A stretch of DNA of 64,000 nt from Syntrophothermus lipocalidus DSM 12680 (lineage in GTDB: Bacteria > Bacillota > Syntrophomonadia > Syntrophomonadales > Syntrophothermaceae): the NCBI RefSeq assembly GCF_000092405.1, contig NC_014220.1:806001-870000 (forward strand), given 5' to 3'. The translations under genes were made by a program, and so were the position numbers. Positions 43,401 to 51,254 of this stretch are shown here, in pieces. A model generated the notes under the pieces. That model did not search any database. It saw only the letters and a program-made list of their open reading frames with translations, and was not told where the DNA came from. Each line of letters starts with the position of its first letter. Positions within the stretch are counted from its first letter, which is position 1.

Positions 43401-44510
43401 TTGAACGACATAGGCATTTCAGGAACTGCTTCTGGGGGGCTGTGTTGTTGTATGCACGATGGAGAAAAAACGGGAGAAGAGACTTTTCGGGAACGGAACA
43501 AGATGAAAGCTATTCTAACTACTTTGGTTGACGGGGTGATGGCTGTCAGCCGCGACGGGATTGTTACTTTAGCCAACAAGGCGGCAGAAGAGATTTTTAA
43601 AGCGCGACATGAAGGGTTAGTAGGGAGGCCTTTCGCCAGTTTGGTATCTTCTCAGGAATTGAATCAGATGTTAGAGGACGTTTTTGAAACCGGGAGACAG
43701 ATTTTTACGGAAACCGCGTTGGAACAGTGTTTATTTAGGGTACAGATGGCAGCTATCAACGGTGAAAAGGGAGATGTGGAAGGGGCAGTGGTGGTATTCC
43801 ACGATGTTACCGATGCGCGCAAATTTGATCAGATGAGATCCGAGTTTGTTGCTAACGTTTCCCACGAGCTCAGAACCCCTCTCACCGCTATCAAGGGATT
43901 TGTAGAGACTTTACTCGATGGAGCTTTGGAGGATAAACTCATCTGCCGCCGCTTCTTGACCATTATTGAAGGAGAGAACAACCGCCTTACCAGACTTATC
44001 GACGATCTCCTGACCCTTTCTGCTATTGAGTCCCGGGAAAGAAAGCTCACCTTAAAACCGGTTTGTCTAGTCACTTCCATTATTCAGGTAATGAACATTC
44101 TGGGCCCTCAGGCCCGCGAAAAGAGATTGCACCTGGAGTTAATATTCAACCGCGATCTGCCTCCGGTCAAAGCCGACGAAGACCTGGTAGGCCAGGTTTT
44201 GATTAATCTAATCGACAACGCTATCAAATATACTTCTCCCGGAGGCAAGATAGTAATACGCGTAAAACGTGGGGGCGACCAGGTATTTACGTCTATCACT
44301 GATACCGGGACTGGGATACCCCAAGAAAGCTTGCCTCGCTTATTTGAGAGGTTTTACCGGGTGGACAAGGCACGTTCGCGCGAGTTGGGCGGCACCGGTC
44401 TGGGACTAGCGATTGTCAAACATATCGTTGAGTCTCACGGCGGAGAAGTATTTGTGGAGAGTGAGTTGGGCAAGGGTTCAACTTTCGGGTTCAGCTTGTG
44501 GGTGGCATAG
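43401..44510 (+). CDS. PhoR-like sensor histidine kinase without membrane anchor
   Basis: Partner of the preceding response regulator. At most 369 residues from TTG 43401; ATG 43452 is another possible start. A PAS domain starts at about residue 35 (MKAILTTLVDGVMAVSRDG), then HisKA with phospho-acceptor His155 (NVSHELRTPL) and a HATPase domain with NLIDNAIKYTSPGG, DTGTGIP and GGTGLGLAIVKHI. PhoR/PnpS relatives usually carry one or two membrane helices and a HAMP domain before PAS; here only about 30 unrelated, Cys-containing residues precede it. Either a cytosolic sensor or an N-terminally truncated gene. Confidence 0.88.
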   Translation: MNDIGISGTASGGLCCCMHDGEKTGEETFRERNKMKAILTTLVDGVMAVSRDGIVTLANKAAEEIFKARHEGLVGRPFASLVSSQELNQMLEDVFETGRQIFTETALEQCLFRVQMAAINGEKGDVEGAVVVFHDVTDARKFDQMRSEFVANVSHELRTPLTAIKGFVETLLDGALEDKLICRRFLTIIEGENNRLTRLIDDLLTLSAIESRERKLTLKPVCLVTSIIQVMNILGPQAREKRLHLELIFNRDLPPVKADEDLVGQVLINLIDNAIKYTSPGGKIVIRVKRGGDQVFTSITDTGTGIPQESLPRLFERFYRVDKARSRELGGTGLGLAIVKHIVESHGGEVFVESELGKGSTFGFSLWVA

Positions 44511-44535
44511 TTGTTGTTGAAGCGAGAGGGCAGCT

Positions 44536-45486
44536 ATGAGCGAACGTCTAGACCGGTTAGCAAAGCAGAAAAAACAAAAGAGATTGATATTAAAACTGCT
44601 TTTCGTTTTGGTTTTGATATCAGCGATGTTGGCGGTAGCGGCAGCTTACAGGGCAGTGACCGGGAAACTGTCCGTTATGCGGATGGAAGTAGAAGAATCT
44701 AAAGAAGGGGTTCTAGAGGAAACTTTGACCGGTACGGCTATGGTTGTCCAAGAAGAGACGGTGTTGCGATCTCCAGCCGACGGGCGTTTCGAAAACCTGG
44801 TGCGGGAAAAGGAACGGGTCAGGCGCGGGGCGATTCTGGGGAGATTGTATACGGAAAGCGGAACTGAGAGCTATGATGTAACGGCTCCGATAGCGGGAGT
44901 AGTATTGTACCAGACTGACGGGTTGGAAACGGTAATGGTTCCATCCAAGCTGGGAGACCTTCACCCTCAAATGTTTGCTTACAGCATCCATGTTGTTCGG
45001 GGAGTTGAGAATTTACTTCACAAAGGCGATGCTTTTGCCAAAATCGTGAACAACTTGAAGCCAACCGGCTTGGTGGTTAAGACGGAAGACACCGCAGACC
45101 CTCTAGCCGATGGACAGGAGGTCGGAGTCAGGTATAAGAATCTGGACTTAGGGACTGCCCGGGTAATTTCGATTGAGCGAGGAAACGACTATACTTTGGT
45201 CGGGTTGATTATGAGCGGGTTTGTAATGGAGGTGGCGGACCGTCGTTCGATTCCGGTAGAGCTGGTTATACGGCGTTATGAGGGAATAATCGTTCCTACG
45301 CGGGCTCTCACTACCAAAGCGGGTCGGCTCGGAGTTTATTGCCTGCGCAAGGAAACGGTTGTTTTTAAAGAGGTTCAGCTGGTTGCCAGGAAGGCAGGTC
45401 ACAGCGTGGTCAGGGGACTAGATGCTGGTGAGTATGTAGTCACTACTCCGGACTTGGTGAAGGAAGGGATGGTGATGCGGCGATGA
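44536..45486 (+). CDS. HlyD-like membrane-fusion / periplasmic-adaptor-type protein
   Basis: A 316-residue bitopic protein: basic N terminus (RLAKQKKQKR), membrane helix at about 21-40, then an extracytoplasmic part with a biotinyl-lipoyl-like fold (LRSPADGRFENLVREKERVRRG and VTAPIAGVVLYQTDGLE) and late beta domain (IIVPTRALTTKAGRLGVYCL). Such proteins are adaptors of export pumps, yet no transporter gene is adjacent. It overlaps yggS by 4 bases and precedes sepF, the position often held by a HlyD-like gene in Clostridia, suggesting an envelope or division role. Function not established. Confidence 0.75.
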   Translation: MSERLDRLAKQKKQKRLILKLLFVLVLISAMLAVAAAYRAVTGKLSVMRMEVEESKEGVLEETLTGTAMVVQEETVLRSPADGRFENLVREKERVRRGAILGRLYTESGTESYDVTAPIAGVVLYQTDGLETVMVPSKLGDLHPQMFAYSIHVVRGVENLLHKGDAFAKIVNNLKPTGLVVKTEDTADPLADGQEVGVRYKNLDLGTARVISIERGNDYTLVGLIMSGFVMEVADRRSIPVELVIRRYEGIIVPTRALTTKAGRLGVYCLRKETVVFKEVQLVARKAGHSVVRGLDAGEYVVTTPDLVKEGMVMRR

Positions 45487-46184
45487 AGGCCGATGGGGGA
45501 GGATTGGAACAGTCGATTGCTGAAGTCCGGGAACGGATCCGTCGAGCAGCTCAGCGCTCAGGCCGGCAGGAGCAGGAGATAACTCTGGTGGCTGTCAGTA
45601 AGACCGTAGATTTAGAAACTATATCCCGGGCAGCGCAGTTGGGAATCACCCATTTCGGAGAGAACCGGGTTCAGGAGTTTTTACCTAAGTACAAGGAGCT
45701 ACCTCATCTCCAGTGGCACTTCATCGGTCATCTGCAGACCAACAAGGTGAAGGACGTCATAGGAAAGGCTTGCTTGATCCATTCGCTAGACAGATGGAGA
45801 TTGGCGGAGTATATTGATGGTAAGGCCAAGTTGCTTGGGCTTGCCGAGGTTGATGTGCTGCTAGAGGTCAATGTTTCCGGCGAACGTTCCAAATACGGAT
45901 TACTCCCCTCAGATGTTCCAGCATTTTTAGATGCGGTTGAAAGACTTGAACGTGTGCGGGTTCGTGGCTTGATGACTGTGGCTCCCCAGGTTGATGACCC
46001 GGAGTTGGCGAGACCAGTATTCAAGAAACTTCGTTCTATTTTCGAAGATATTAAGAAGAGACAGTACCGCAACACAGAAATGTTGTACTTGTCTATGGGC
46101 ATGACTCAGGACTTTGAGGTTGCTGTCGAGGAAGGGAGCAACATGGTCAGGGTGGGAACTGCGATATTCGGTGCAAGAAGATAG
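45483..46184 (+). CDS. ylmE: YggS/YlmE-family pyridoxal-phosphate homeostasis protein
   Basis: A PLP-binding TIM-barrel protein (PLPBP, COG0325) that buffers PLP and affects amino-acid and keto-acid pools; no catalytic activity is established. It has 233 residues with the PLP lysine in VAVSKTVDLETI, FGENRVQEFLPKY, WHFIGHLQTNKVK, HSLDR and LSMGMTQDFEVAVEEGSNMVRVGTAIFG. Its ATG overlaps the stop of the HlyD-like gene. As in Bacillus ylmE it lies right before sepF. Confidence 0.95.
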   Translation: MKADGGGLEQSIAEVRERIRRAAQRSGRQEQEITLVAVSKTVDLETISRAAQLGITHFGENRVQEFLPKYKELPHLQWHFIGHLQTNKVKDVIGKACLIHSLDRWRLAEYIDGKAKLLGLAEVDVLLEVNVSGERSKYGLLPSDVPAFLDAVERLERVRVRGLMTVAPQVDDPELARPVFKKLRSIFEDIKKRQYRNTEMLYLSMGMTQDFEVAVEEGSNMVRVGTAIFGARR

Positions 46185-46195
46185 GGGGTTTTAAC

Positions 46196-46636
46196 ATGGG
46201 TTTTGTGGACAAGTTCTGGCAGTTCTTTGGGGTAGAGACGGAGACGAAGGAGGAGTTGGTAGAGCTGCCAATAGAACCAGAAGAAAGGAAATTTGACCGT
46301 AAGGGGAATCTTGTCAGTATCCATTCAACCAAGACCATCAAAGTGGTCGTGTGCGAACCGGCCGATTTCGACGAAGTCAAAACTATTGCCGACAATCTCA
46401 AGAGCAGGAGGCAGGTTGTCATAAACTTAGAGAGAACTCCTGCGGAATCGAGACAGCGAATTATCGACTTTGTAAGTGGTACAACCTACGCTTTGGATGG
46501 CCATATCCAAAAGATAGGAGATCACATCTTTCTTTTTGCTCCTAGTAATGTAGAAATCTCTGTGGACACCCGTTCTGCAGTACGTACCTCATACATATTC
46601 ACCCGCCCAGGGCCTTTTGGAGGGACCGATTTCTGA
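46196..46636 (+). CDS. sepF: Cell division protein SepF
   Basis: A membrane-anchored ring protein that aligns FtsZ filaments and anchors them to the membrane. It has 146 residues: an N-terminal amphipathic helix (GFVDKFWQFFGV), a charged linker, and the conserved SepF core from about residue 45 (IKVVVCEPADFDEVKTIADNLKSRRQVVINLE) through RIIDFVSGTTYALDG and GDHIFLFAPSNVEIS. Its stop overlaps the proC start. Confidence 0.95.
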   Translation: MGFVDKFWQFFGVETETKEELVELPIEPEERKFDRKGNLVSIHSTKTIKVVVCEPADFDEVKTIADNLKSRRQVVINLERTPAESRQRIIDFVSGTTYALDGHIQKIGDHIFLFAPSNVEISVDTRSAVRTSYIFTRPGPFGGTDF

Positions 46637-47445
46637 TGAAATACCGGGTTTTAGGAGTCGTCGGTTGTGGAAATATGGCCTACGCTCTGGTGAAGGGACT
46701 GACGCAGTCGCGTTTTGATTTTGAGACTATCGTGGGGTTCGACGTAAACCCAGCCCGGCTAAACCTCTTTCGGCAGGAGTTTTCGGTGAAGCCTGTTTCT
46801 TCCAATCAAGAGGTGGCTGAACAAGGGGATATTATTGTCCTGGCGGTTAAACCTGGTCAAATAAGGCAAGTGCTGGAGGAAGTGAAGGATAAGCTGACTT
46901 CAGACAAGCTGCTGGTTTCGATTGCGGCAGGCATTTCTACAAGTTTGATCGAAGAAGTAGCGGGTAGCCATGTGCCGGTTATTAGGGTCATGCCCAATAC
47001 TCCCTGCTTGGTAGGCCGGGGGATTTCAGCAATAGCGGCCGGGACCGGGGCAAGTGTTGAGCACGAAGAGGTAGTAGCCAGGATGTTTGCTGCTGTAGGC
47101 GAGGTCTGCCGAGTTCCGGAATCATACATGGATGCGGTTACCGCGCTGTCTGGGAGCGGGCCGGCTTACATATATTTAGTAGCCGAAGCGATGAGCGATG
47201 CTGGAGTGGAGGTGGGGCTGCCCCGGGACCTTGCCCGTTTGATGGCTTTAAAGACTATAGCAGGGGCAGTTGCCATGATGGAGGTTACAGGTAAACATCC
47301 GGCCGTGCTTAGGGAAGACGTTACTTCGCCCGGGGGAACAACTATAGCCGGATTGAGGGAATTGGAAGAAAACGGCTTGCGGAAGGCGTTCTTTCGGGCT
47401 GTTCGGAGGGCGTTTGAGCGTTCGATGGAGCTCGGGCGGAGATAG
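46636..47445 (+). CDS. proC: Pyrroline-5-carboxylate reductase
   Basis: Last step of proline synthesis, NAD(P)H-dependent. It has 269 residues with the Rossmann motif VVGCGNMAYALVKGL, VLAVKPGQ, VIRVMPNTPCLVG and the dimer domain ALSGSGPAYIYLVAEAMSDAG, ending in VTSPGGTTIAGL. ATG 46636 overlaps the sepF stop. In many Clostridia proC sits between sepF and yggT, as here. Confidence 0.96.
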   Translation: MKYRVLGVVGCGNMAYALVKGLTQSRFDFETIVGFDVNPARLNLFRQEFSVKPVSSNQEVAEQGDIIVLAVKPGQIRQVLEEVKDKLTSDKLLVSIAAGISTSLIEEVAGSHVPVIRVMPNTPCLVGRGISAIAAGTGASVEHEEVVARMFAAVGEVCRVPESYMDAVTALSGSGPAYIYLVAEAMSDAGVEVGLPRDLARLMALKTIAGAVAMMEVTGKHPAVLREDVTSPGGTTIAGLRELEENGLRKAFFRAVRRAFERSMELGRR

Positions 47446-47476
47446 GCTTGGGTATTCTTCAGAGGAGTGGGTTTTA

Positions 47477-47752
47477 TTGCCGGTCTCTATCAGTGTGATT
47501 CGAGTAATAGACGTGGCTTTTGAAGTATTGGTGTGGTTGATAATCATCCGTTGTATTTTGTCGTTTGTGCGGCACGATCCTTACCAGCCAGTGTTCAAAT
47601 TCATTTACGATGTAACCGAACCGGTGATGGCACCTTTTCGGAGATTGGTTCCGGTTGTTGGAGGACTCGATTTTTCGCCTCTGATAGCCATTATGGTTGT
47701 AGAATTGGTACGCCGGTTGGTATATGCAGTCTTGGTAAATTTGATAAGGTAG
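47477..47752 (+). CDS. yggT: YggT-family membrane protein (YlmG)
   Basis: A 91-residue membrane protein with two hydrophobic segments (about 10-30 and 65-85). The family motif YDVTEPVMAPFRRLVPVVGGLDFSPL lies between them. It belongs to the sepF neighbourhood in Gram-positives and cyanobacteria, where it affects membrane or nucleoid organisation; role unclear. Start TTG 47477 follows GAGGAG at 47462-47467; a frame from 47414 overlaps proC and is rejected. Confidence 0.88.
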   Translation: MPVSISVIRVIDVAFEVLVWLIIIRCILSFVRHDPYQPVFKFIYDVTEPVMAPFRRLVPVVGGLDFSPLIAIMVVELVRRLVYAVLVNLIR

Positions 47753-47786
47753 AACGGTTTAGATTTTTTGTAAGGAGCCAGGAGTG

Positions 47787-49712
47787 ATGTCTAAAAAGGG
47801 TTTGGAGTTGCTGGCGCCTGCTGGTAAGTGGGAAAGCCTAGAAACTGTTATTGAACAAGGAGCAGATGCTGTATATTTGGGCGGCAAGAGATTCAACATG
47901 CGTCTTTTGCGGCCTGATTTTAATTTTTCGGACGAACAACTGATGGATGCGGTATCGTTTGCCCACGACCGCGGGGTTAAGGTGTATGTAACGGTTAACA
48001 ATTTGTATTTTCAATCAGAAATAAACGAGCTAGCCGACTACCTGGCTTTTCTCGAGGAAGCAGGCTGTGATGGCATTATCGTGCAGGACCTGGCCGTGCC
48101 TCTTCTTTTGCAGCGCTTAGGGTTAAAGCTGCCGTTACATGCGAGCGTCCAAATGGGCGTTGCCAACGCTGAAGCGGCAAGGTTCTTAGACGAACAGGGT
48201 TTTTCCAGGGGCATACTGTCAAAGAACTTGAGTTTGGATGAAATCAGAGACATACATCAAAGGACCTCTCTGGAGCTGGAGTTTTTCGTGCACGGGGATG
48301 TCTGTATATCGCACACCGGACAGTGCTATATGAGCAGCTTTTTCTTCGGAGAAAGCGCAAACCGCGGTCGTTGCCGGAAACCGTGCCGATGGAAATACCG
48401 GTTTCTACCCAGCCCTGACCGATGGGAAGGTGTTCATTATTTCCTCGCTCATAAAGACCTTTGTTTGGTCGGATACCTCGACCGGTTGATCGAAGCCGGG
48501 GTTCGCTCTTTCAAGATTGAGGGAAGGATGAGAGACCCGGAGTACGCCGGTTTTCTGGTCCGCTGCTACCGAAGAGCACTAGATGCCTTGGAAGCTGGGG
48601 AGACTGAGGTGGTAAGCGAGGCAGAAAAAGAGTTGTATTCCCGGCGGATACGGGAATTTACAACAGGGAGCTTGTTTAGTAGAACCGGCGCCGATTGTAT
48701 TGGATATTCGGGAGAAAGAGAACCCTTCTTTCCTACCAGTTCAATAGAAGTCACCCCATTAGGACGAGACGATTACCCGCAGTTCAAGGCTCCTACGCCC
48801 GGTTCAGTGCCTTCGCTAAGTGTTAAGGTTGGGGGGCTGGAGGCGTTTTTCGGCGTTATCGGGCGCGGCGTTGACACGGTGATTATTGGAGGAGACGGTT
48901 TTAAGAACAGCAAGGATAATTGGGATGAGGCTTCCCTATTGAGGGCGATCCAAGCGGGGAACGATAAGGGGGTATCTGTAGTTTTGGAAACCCCGAGGAT
49001 TGTCACCCAAAAGGATCTGGACGGGGTAATCACCCTCTTATCGATTCCTGAAATGAAGGGTTTATCGGCAGTGATGGTACATGATCTCGGGAGCCTGAGG
49101 ATAGCTCGGGAGCTTGGTCTGACAGTATGGGCGGGGTACGGGCTCAACCTTACTAATGGGACTTCAGTTAAGTTTTTGGCTTCCCAAGGGGTGCAGAGGG
49201 TGACGGCTTCCCTTGAGCTGAAGTTGGCGGACCTTAAGAACATGGTGGGAAAATCATGTCTGGAGATAGAACTGATGGTCCAAGGTCCTTTGTGTGGTAT
49301 GATTACGGATTACTGTCCGATCCAAGCGGTATGGGCGGAAGGTGATGACGATGGTTGTAAGACCGCGTGTAACCGGGCCGAGTACTGCCTGGAGGACGAA
49401 TATCAACAGAGGTTTCGCATCTTAAATGATGACCGGTGCCGCACTCACATATTCTTCCCCCTCGACTTGTGTTTGTTCGGTTATCTTCCACTAATCAAAG
49501 ATATGGGGATCAACAGCATCAGGATCGAGGGTCACTACTATCGCTTAGACACTCTTTTAGAGGTGGTTGACATATACCGTGACGGTTTACGGGATTTGGC
49601 GCAAGGGAGATGGGAAGGGGAAAAAGGTTACCGGCGGCTTTTGCGTTTATTTGCCCATGGGCTTACCACCAACCCTTTGGTTCATCGACTAGCCGGGCTA
49701 GAAGCAGATTAG
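47787..49712 (+). CDS. Tandem peptidase-U32-family protein (hydroxylase type)
   Basis: A U32 protein of 641 residues. Relatives (TrhP, RlhA, UbiU/V) bind [4Fe-4S] clusters and hydroxylate tRNA, rRNA or quinones; protease activity is doubtful. The N half has LLAPAGKWESLETVIEQGADAVYLG, cysteines 173, 180, 196 and 200 (spacing C-x6-C-x15-C-x3-C) and the core HKDLCLVGYLDRLIEAGVRSFKIEGRM. The C half repeats the pattern: cysteines 503, 510, 524 and 528 (C-x6-C-x13-C-x3-C), then PLDLCLFGYLPLIKDMGINSIRIEGHY. It thus looks like two U32 modules fused. Start ATG 47787 behind AAGGAGCC. Confidence 0.85.
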   Translation: MSKKGLELLAPAGKWESLETVIEQGADAVYLGGKRFNMRLLRPDFNFSDEQLMDAVSFAHDRGVKVYVTVNNLYFQSEINELADYLAFLEEAGCDGIIVQDLAVPLLLQRLGLKLPLHASVQMGVANAEAARFLDEQGFSRGILSKNLSLDEIRDIHQRTSLELEFFVHGDVCISHTGQCYMSSFFFGESANRGRCRKPCRWKYRFLPSPDRWEGVHYFLAHKDLCLVGYLDRLIEAGVRSFKIEGRMRDPEYAGFLVRCYRRALDALEAGETEVVSEAEKELYSRRIREFTTGSLFSRTGADCIGYSGEREPFFPTSSIEVTPLGRDDYPQFKAPTPGSVPSLSVKVGGLEAFFGVIGRGVDTVIIGGDGFKNSKDNWDEASLLRAIQAGNDKGVSVVLETPRIVTQKDLDGVITLLSIPEMKGLSAVMVHDLGSLRIARELGLTVWAGYGLNLTNGTSVKFLASQGVQRVTASLELKLADLKNMVGKSCLEIELMVQGPLCGMITDYCPIQAVWAEGDDDGCKTACNRAEYCLEDEYQQRFRILNDDRCRTHIFFPLDLCLFGYLPLIKDMGINSIRIEGHYYRLDTLLEVVDIYRDGLRDLAQGRWEGEKGYRRLLRLFAHGLTTNPLVHRLAGLEAD

Positions 49713-49737
49713 CCGGTAGCTTTGAGGAGGGAAAGTG

Positions 49738-50235
49738 ATGACCTTAACGCCGGTGGACATCCGCAACCAACGGTTCAAAAAGACCTGGAGGGGTTATAGC
49801 GAATCAGAGGTTAACCGCTTTTTGGTAACGCTGGCAGAAGAGTACGAGAAGCTTTACCGGGATAACGTGGAACTGAAAGAGAATTTGAAAAAGAAAGAGT
49901 TTGAATTGAGCAAGTACCAGAAACTTGAGGAAACCTTGCAGCAGAGCATCGTTTTAGCTCAGAAAGCGGCCGAGGAAGTAGTAGCTAATGCTCACAGAGA
50001 GGCGGAGTCGATAAAGGAAAATGCGCGCCATCGCATAGCCGAGATGTTCGATGTTTACGAAGATATTTTGAAGAGATTGGGCGTTTTCCGGGTAGAGATC
50101 AGGTTAATGCTGTTGTCCCAGGTGGAACTACTAGAGCAAAGCGGGAAGCGGCTGGATGATATTGCCGATTTCTTCTACAGCCGGGACATGAAGGAGGTAC
50201 TGGACAAGTTATCTCGGGCCGAGGAGGGAAAATAG
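49738..50235 (+). CDS. divIVA: DivIVA-domain cell division / polarity protein
   Basis: A curvature-sensing coiled-coil protein of poles and septa. It has 165 residues: the N-terminal membrane-binding domain (TLTPVDIRNQRFKKTWRGYSE, then VNRFLVTLAEEYEKLY) and two coiled-coil parts (about 30-65 and 85-160). Start ATG 49738 (GTG 49735 is adjacent) follows GAGGAGGG. Its position after sepF and yggT and before ileS is that of Bacillus divIVA. Confidence 0.93.
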   Translation: MTLTPVDIRNQRFKKTWRGYSESEVNRFLVTLAEEYEKLYRDNVELKENLKKKEFELSKYQKLEETLQQSIVLAQKAAEEVVANAHREAESIKENARHRIAEMFDVYEDILKRLGVFRVEIRLMLLSQVELLEQSGKRLDDIADFFYSRDMKEVLDKLSRAEEGK

Positions 50236-50526
50236 GTGAACATCCAAGAAACCGAGCGTGGTATACGGTTCGAGGTACGGGTATTGCCGAGAGCTTCTAA
50301 GAACGAGGTGATAGGCGAAGTGGAGGGAGCTGTTAAAATCAAGCTTACTGCTGCTCCTTTGGAGGGTGAGGCCAACCAGGCCTTGATTTCGTTTTTGGCT
50401 AAGATAAGCGGTGTTGCCCGTAAGAACGTGACTATTATAAAGGGTGAAACTTCACGCCACAAACTGGTAGAGATAACCGGCATCGACAAGACAGAGTTCT
50501 TAAAAAGAACGGGGCTACCCGGGTAA
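50236..50526 (+). CDS. yggU: DUF167 / YggU-family protein
   Basis: A small conserved protein of 96 residues, function unknown. It has the family pattern VRVLPRASKNEVIG followed by VKIKLTAAPLEGEANQALISFLAK and NVTIIKGETSRHKLVEI. GTG 50236 starts on the base after the divIVA stop, so the two are translationally linked. Confidence 0.92.
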   Translation: MNIQETERGIRFEVRVLPRASKNEVIGEVEGAVKIKLTAAPLEGEANQALISFLAKISGVARKNVTIIKGETSRHKLVEITGIDKTEFLKRTGLPG

Positions 50527-50576
50527 TGGGAATCAAAAAAAGCAATGCTCGACATGAACGATGGTGGTGAAACTCG

Positions 50577-51254
50577 TTGGCAAAGACAGATAAGATTCTA
50601 CTCGTCTTGCGTACGTTAGCGGATGTTTACCCACAAGCAGGTACTCGACTGAAGTTTCAGAACCCATTTCAGTTGTTGGTAGCTGTTATGTTATCTGCTC
50701 GTACCACTGACGAGCAGGTGAACCGAGTCACCAGAGGACTTTTTGCTGAGGTCAAATCGCCTAAAGATTTGGCTTCAATGGAAGTAGGGATTTTGGAAGA
50801 TATGATAAAAGGTTGCGGGCTTTATCGGCAGAAGGCTCGGAACCTCATCGCTTTGGCCCGGATTTTGATGGAAGAGTTTGGAGGGGAAGTTCCCACGGAT
50901 TTTGACCAATTGTTACGTTTACCAGGGGTGGGAAGAAAAACGGCTAATGTTGTAGTCAGCGTGGGATTTGCTAAACCGGGTTTAGGGGTTGACACGCACG
51001 TCCTTAGGGTGTCACGGCGCCTGGGTTGGCACAATGCCCGTGATCCTCAGGTAGCAGAGGCTGAGCTTAAGAGGATTATACCTGAATCTTGGTGGGCTCG
51101 GGCTCACCACTTGTTCATTTCTCACGGCAGGGCGGTTTGCCGGGCACGCAAGCCCGATTGTGACCGATGCACTATTCGGCTGTACTGTCAATATGGTGTT
51201 TCCGGTCAGAGCGATAAGGCGGAGGACAGGCTGCAAAGTGAAAGTTCGGCATGA
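50577..51254 (+). CDS. nth: Endonuclease III
   Basis: Base-excision repair glycosylase/AP lyase for oxidised pyrimidines. It has 225 residues with the helix-hairpin-helix LPGVGRKTANVVV carrying the catalytic Lys, the catalytic Asp in GVDTHVLRVSRRLGW, and the [4Fe-4S] loop C-x6-C-x2-C-x5-C (CRARKPDCDRCTIRLYC). Start TTG 50577 has a GGTGG site. Its end overlaps the next gene by 17 bases. Confidence 0.95.
   Translation: MAKTDKILLVLRTLADVYPQAGTRLKFQNPFQLLVAVMLSARTTDEQVNRVTRGLFAEVKSPKDLASMEVGILEDMIKGCGLYRQKARNLIALARILMEEFGGEVPTDFDQLLRLPGVGRKTANVVVSVGFAKPGLGVDTHVLRVSRRLGWHNARDPQVAEAELKRIIPESWWARAHHLFISHGRAVCRARKPDCDRCTIRLYCQYGVSGQSDKAEDRLQSESSA

Noticed and set aside
43334-43531. Alternative frame that might encode a missing membrane segment of the kinase
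   Set aside because: The translated stretch is charged and not hydrophobic, and it overlaps the response regulator's end; no frameshift can be argued from sequence alone.
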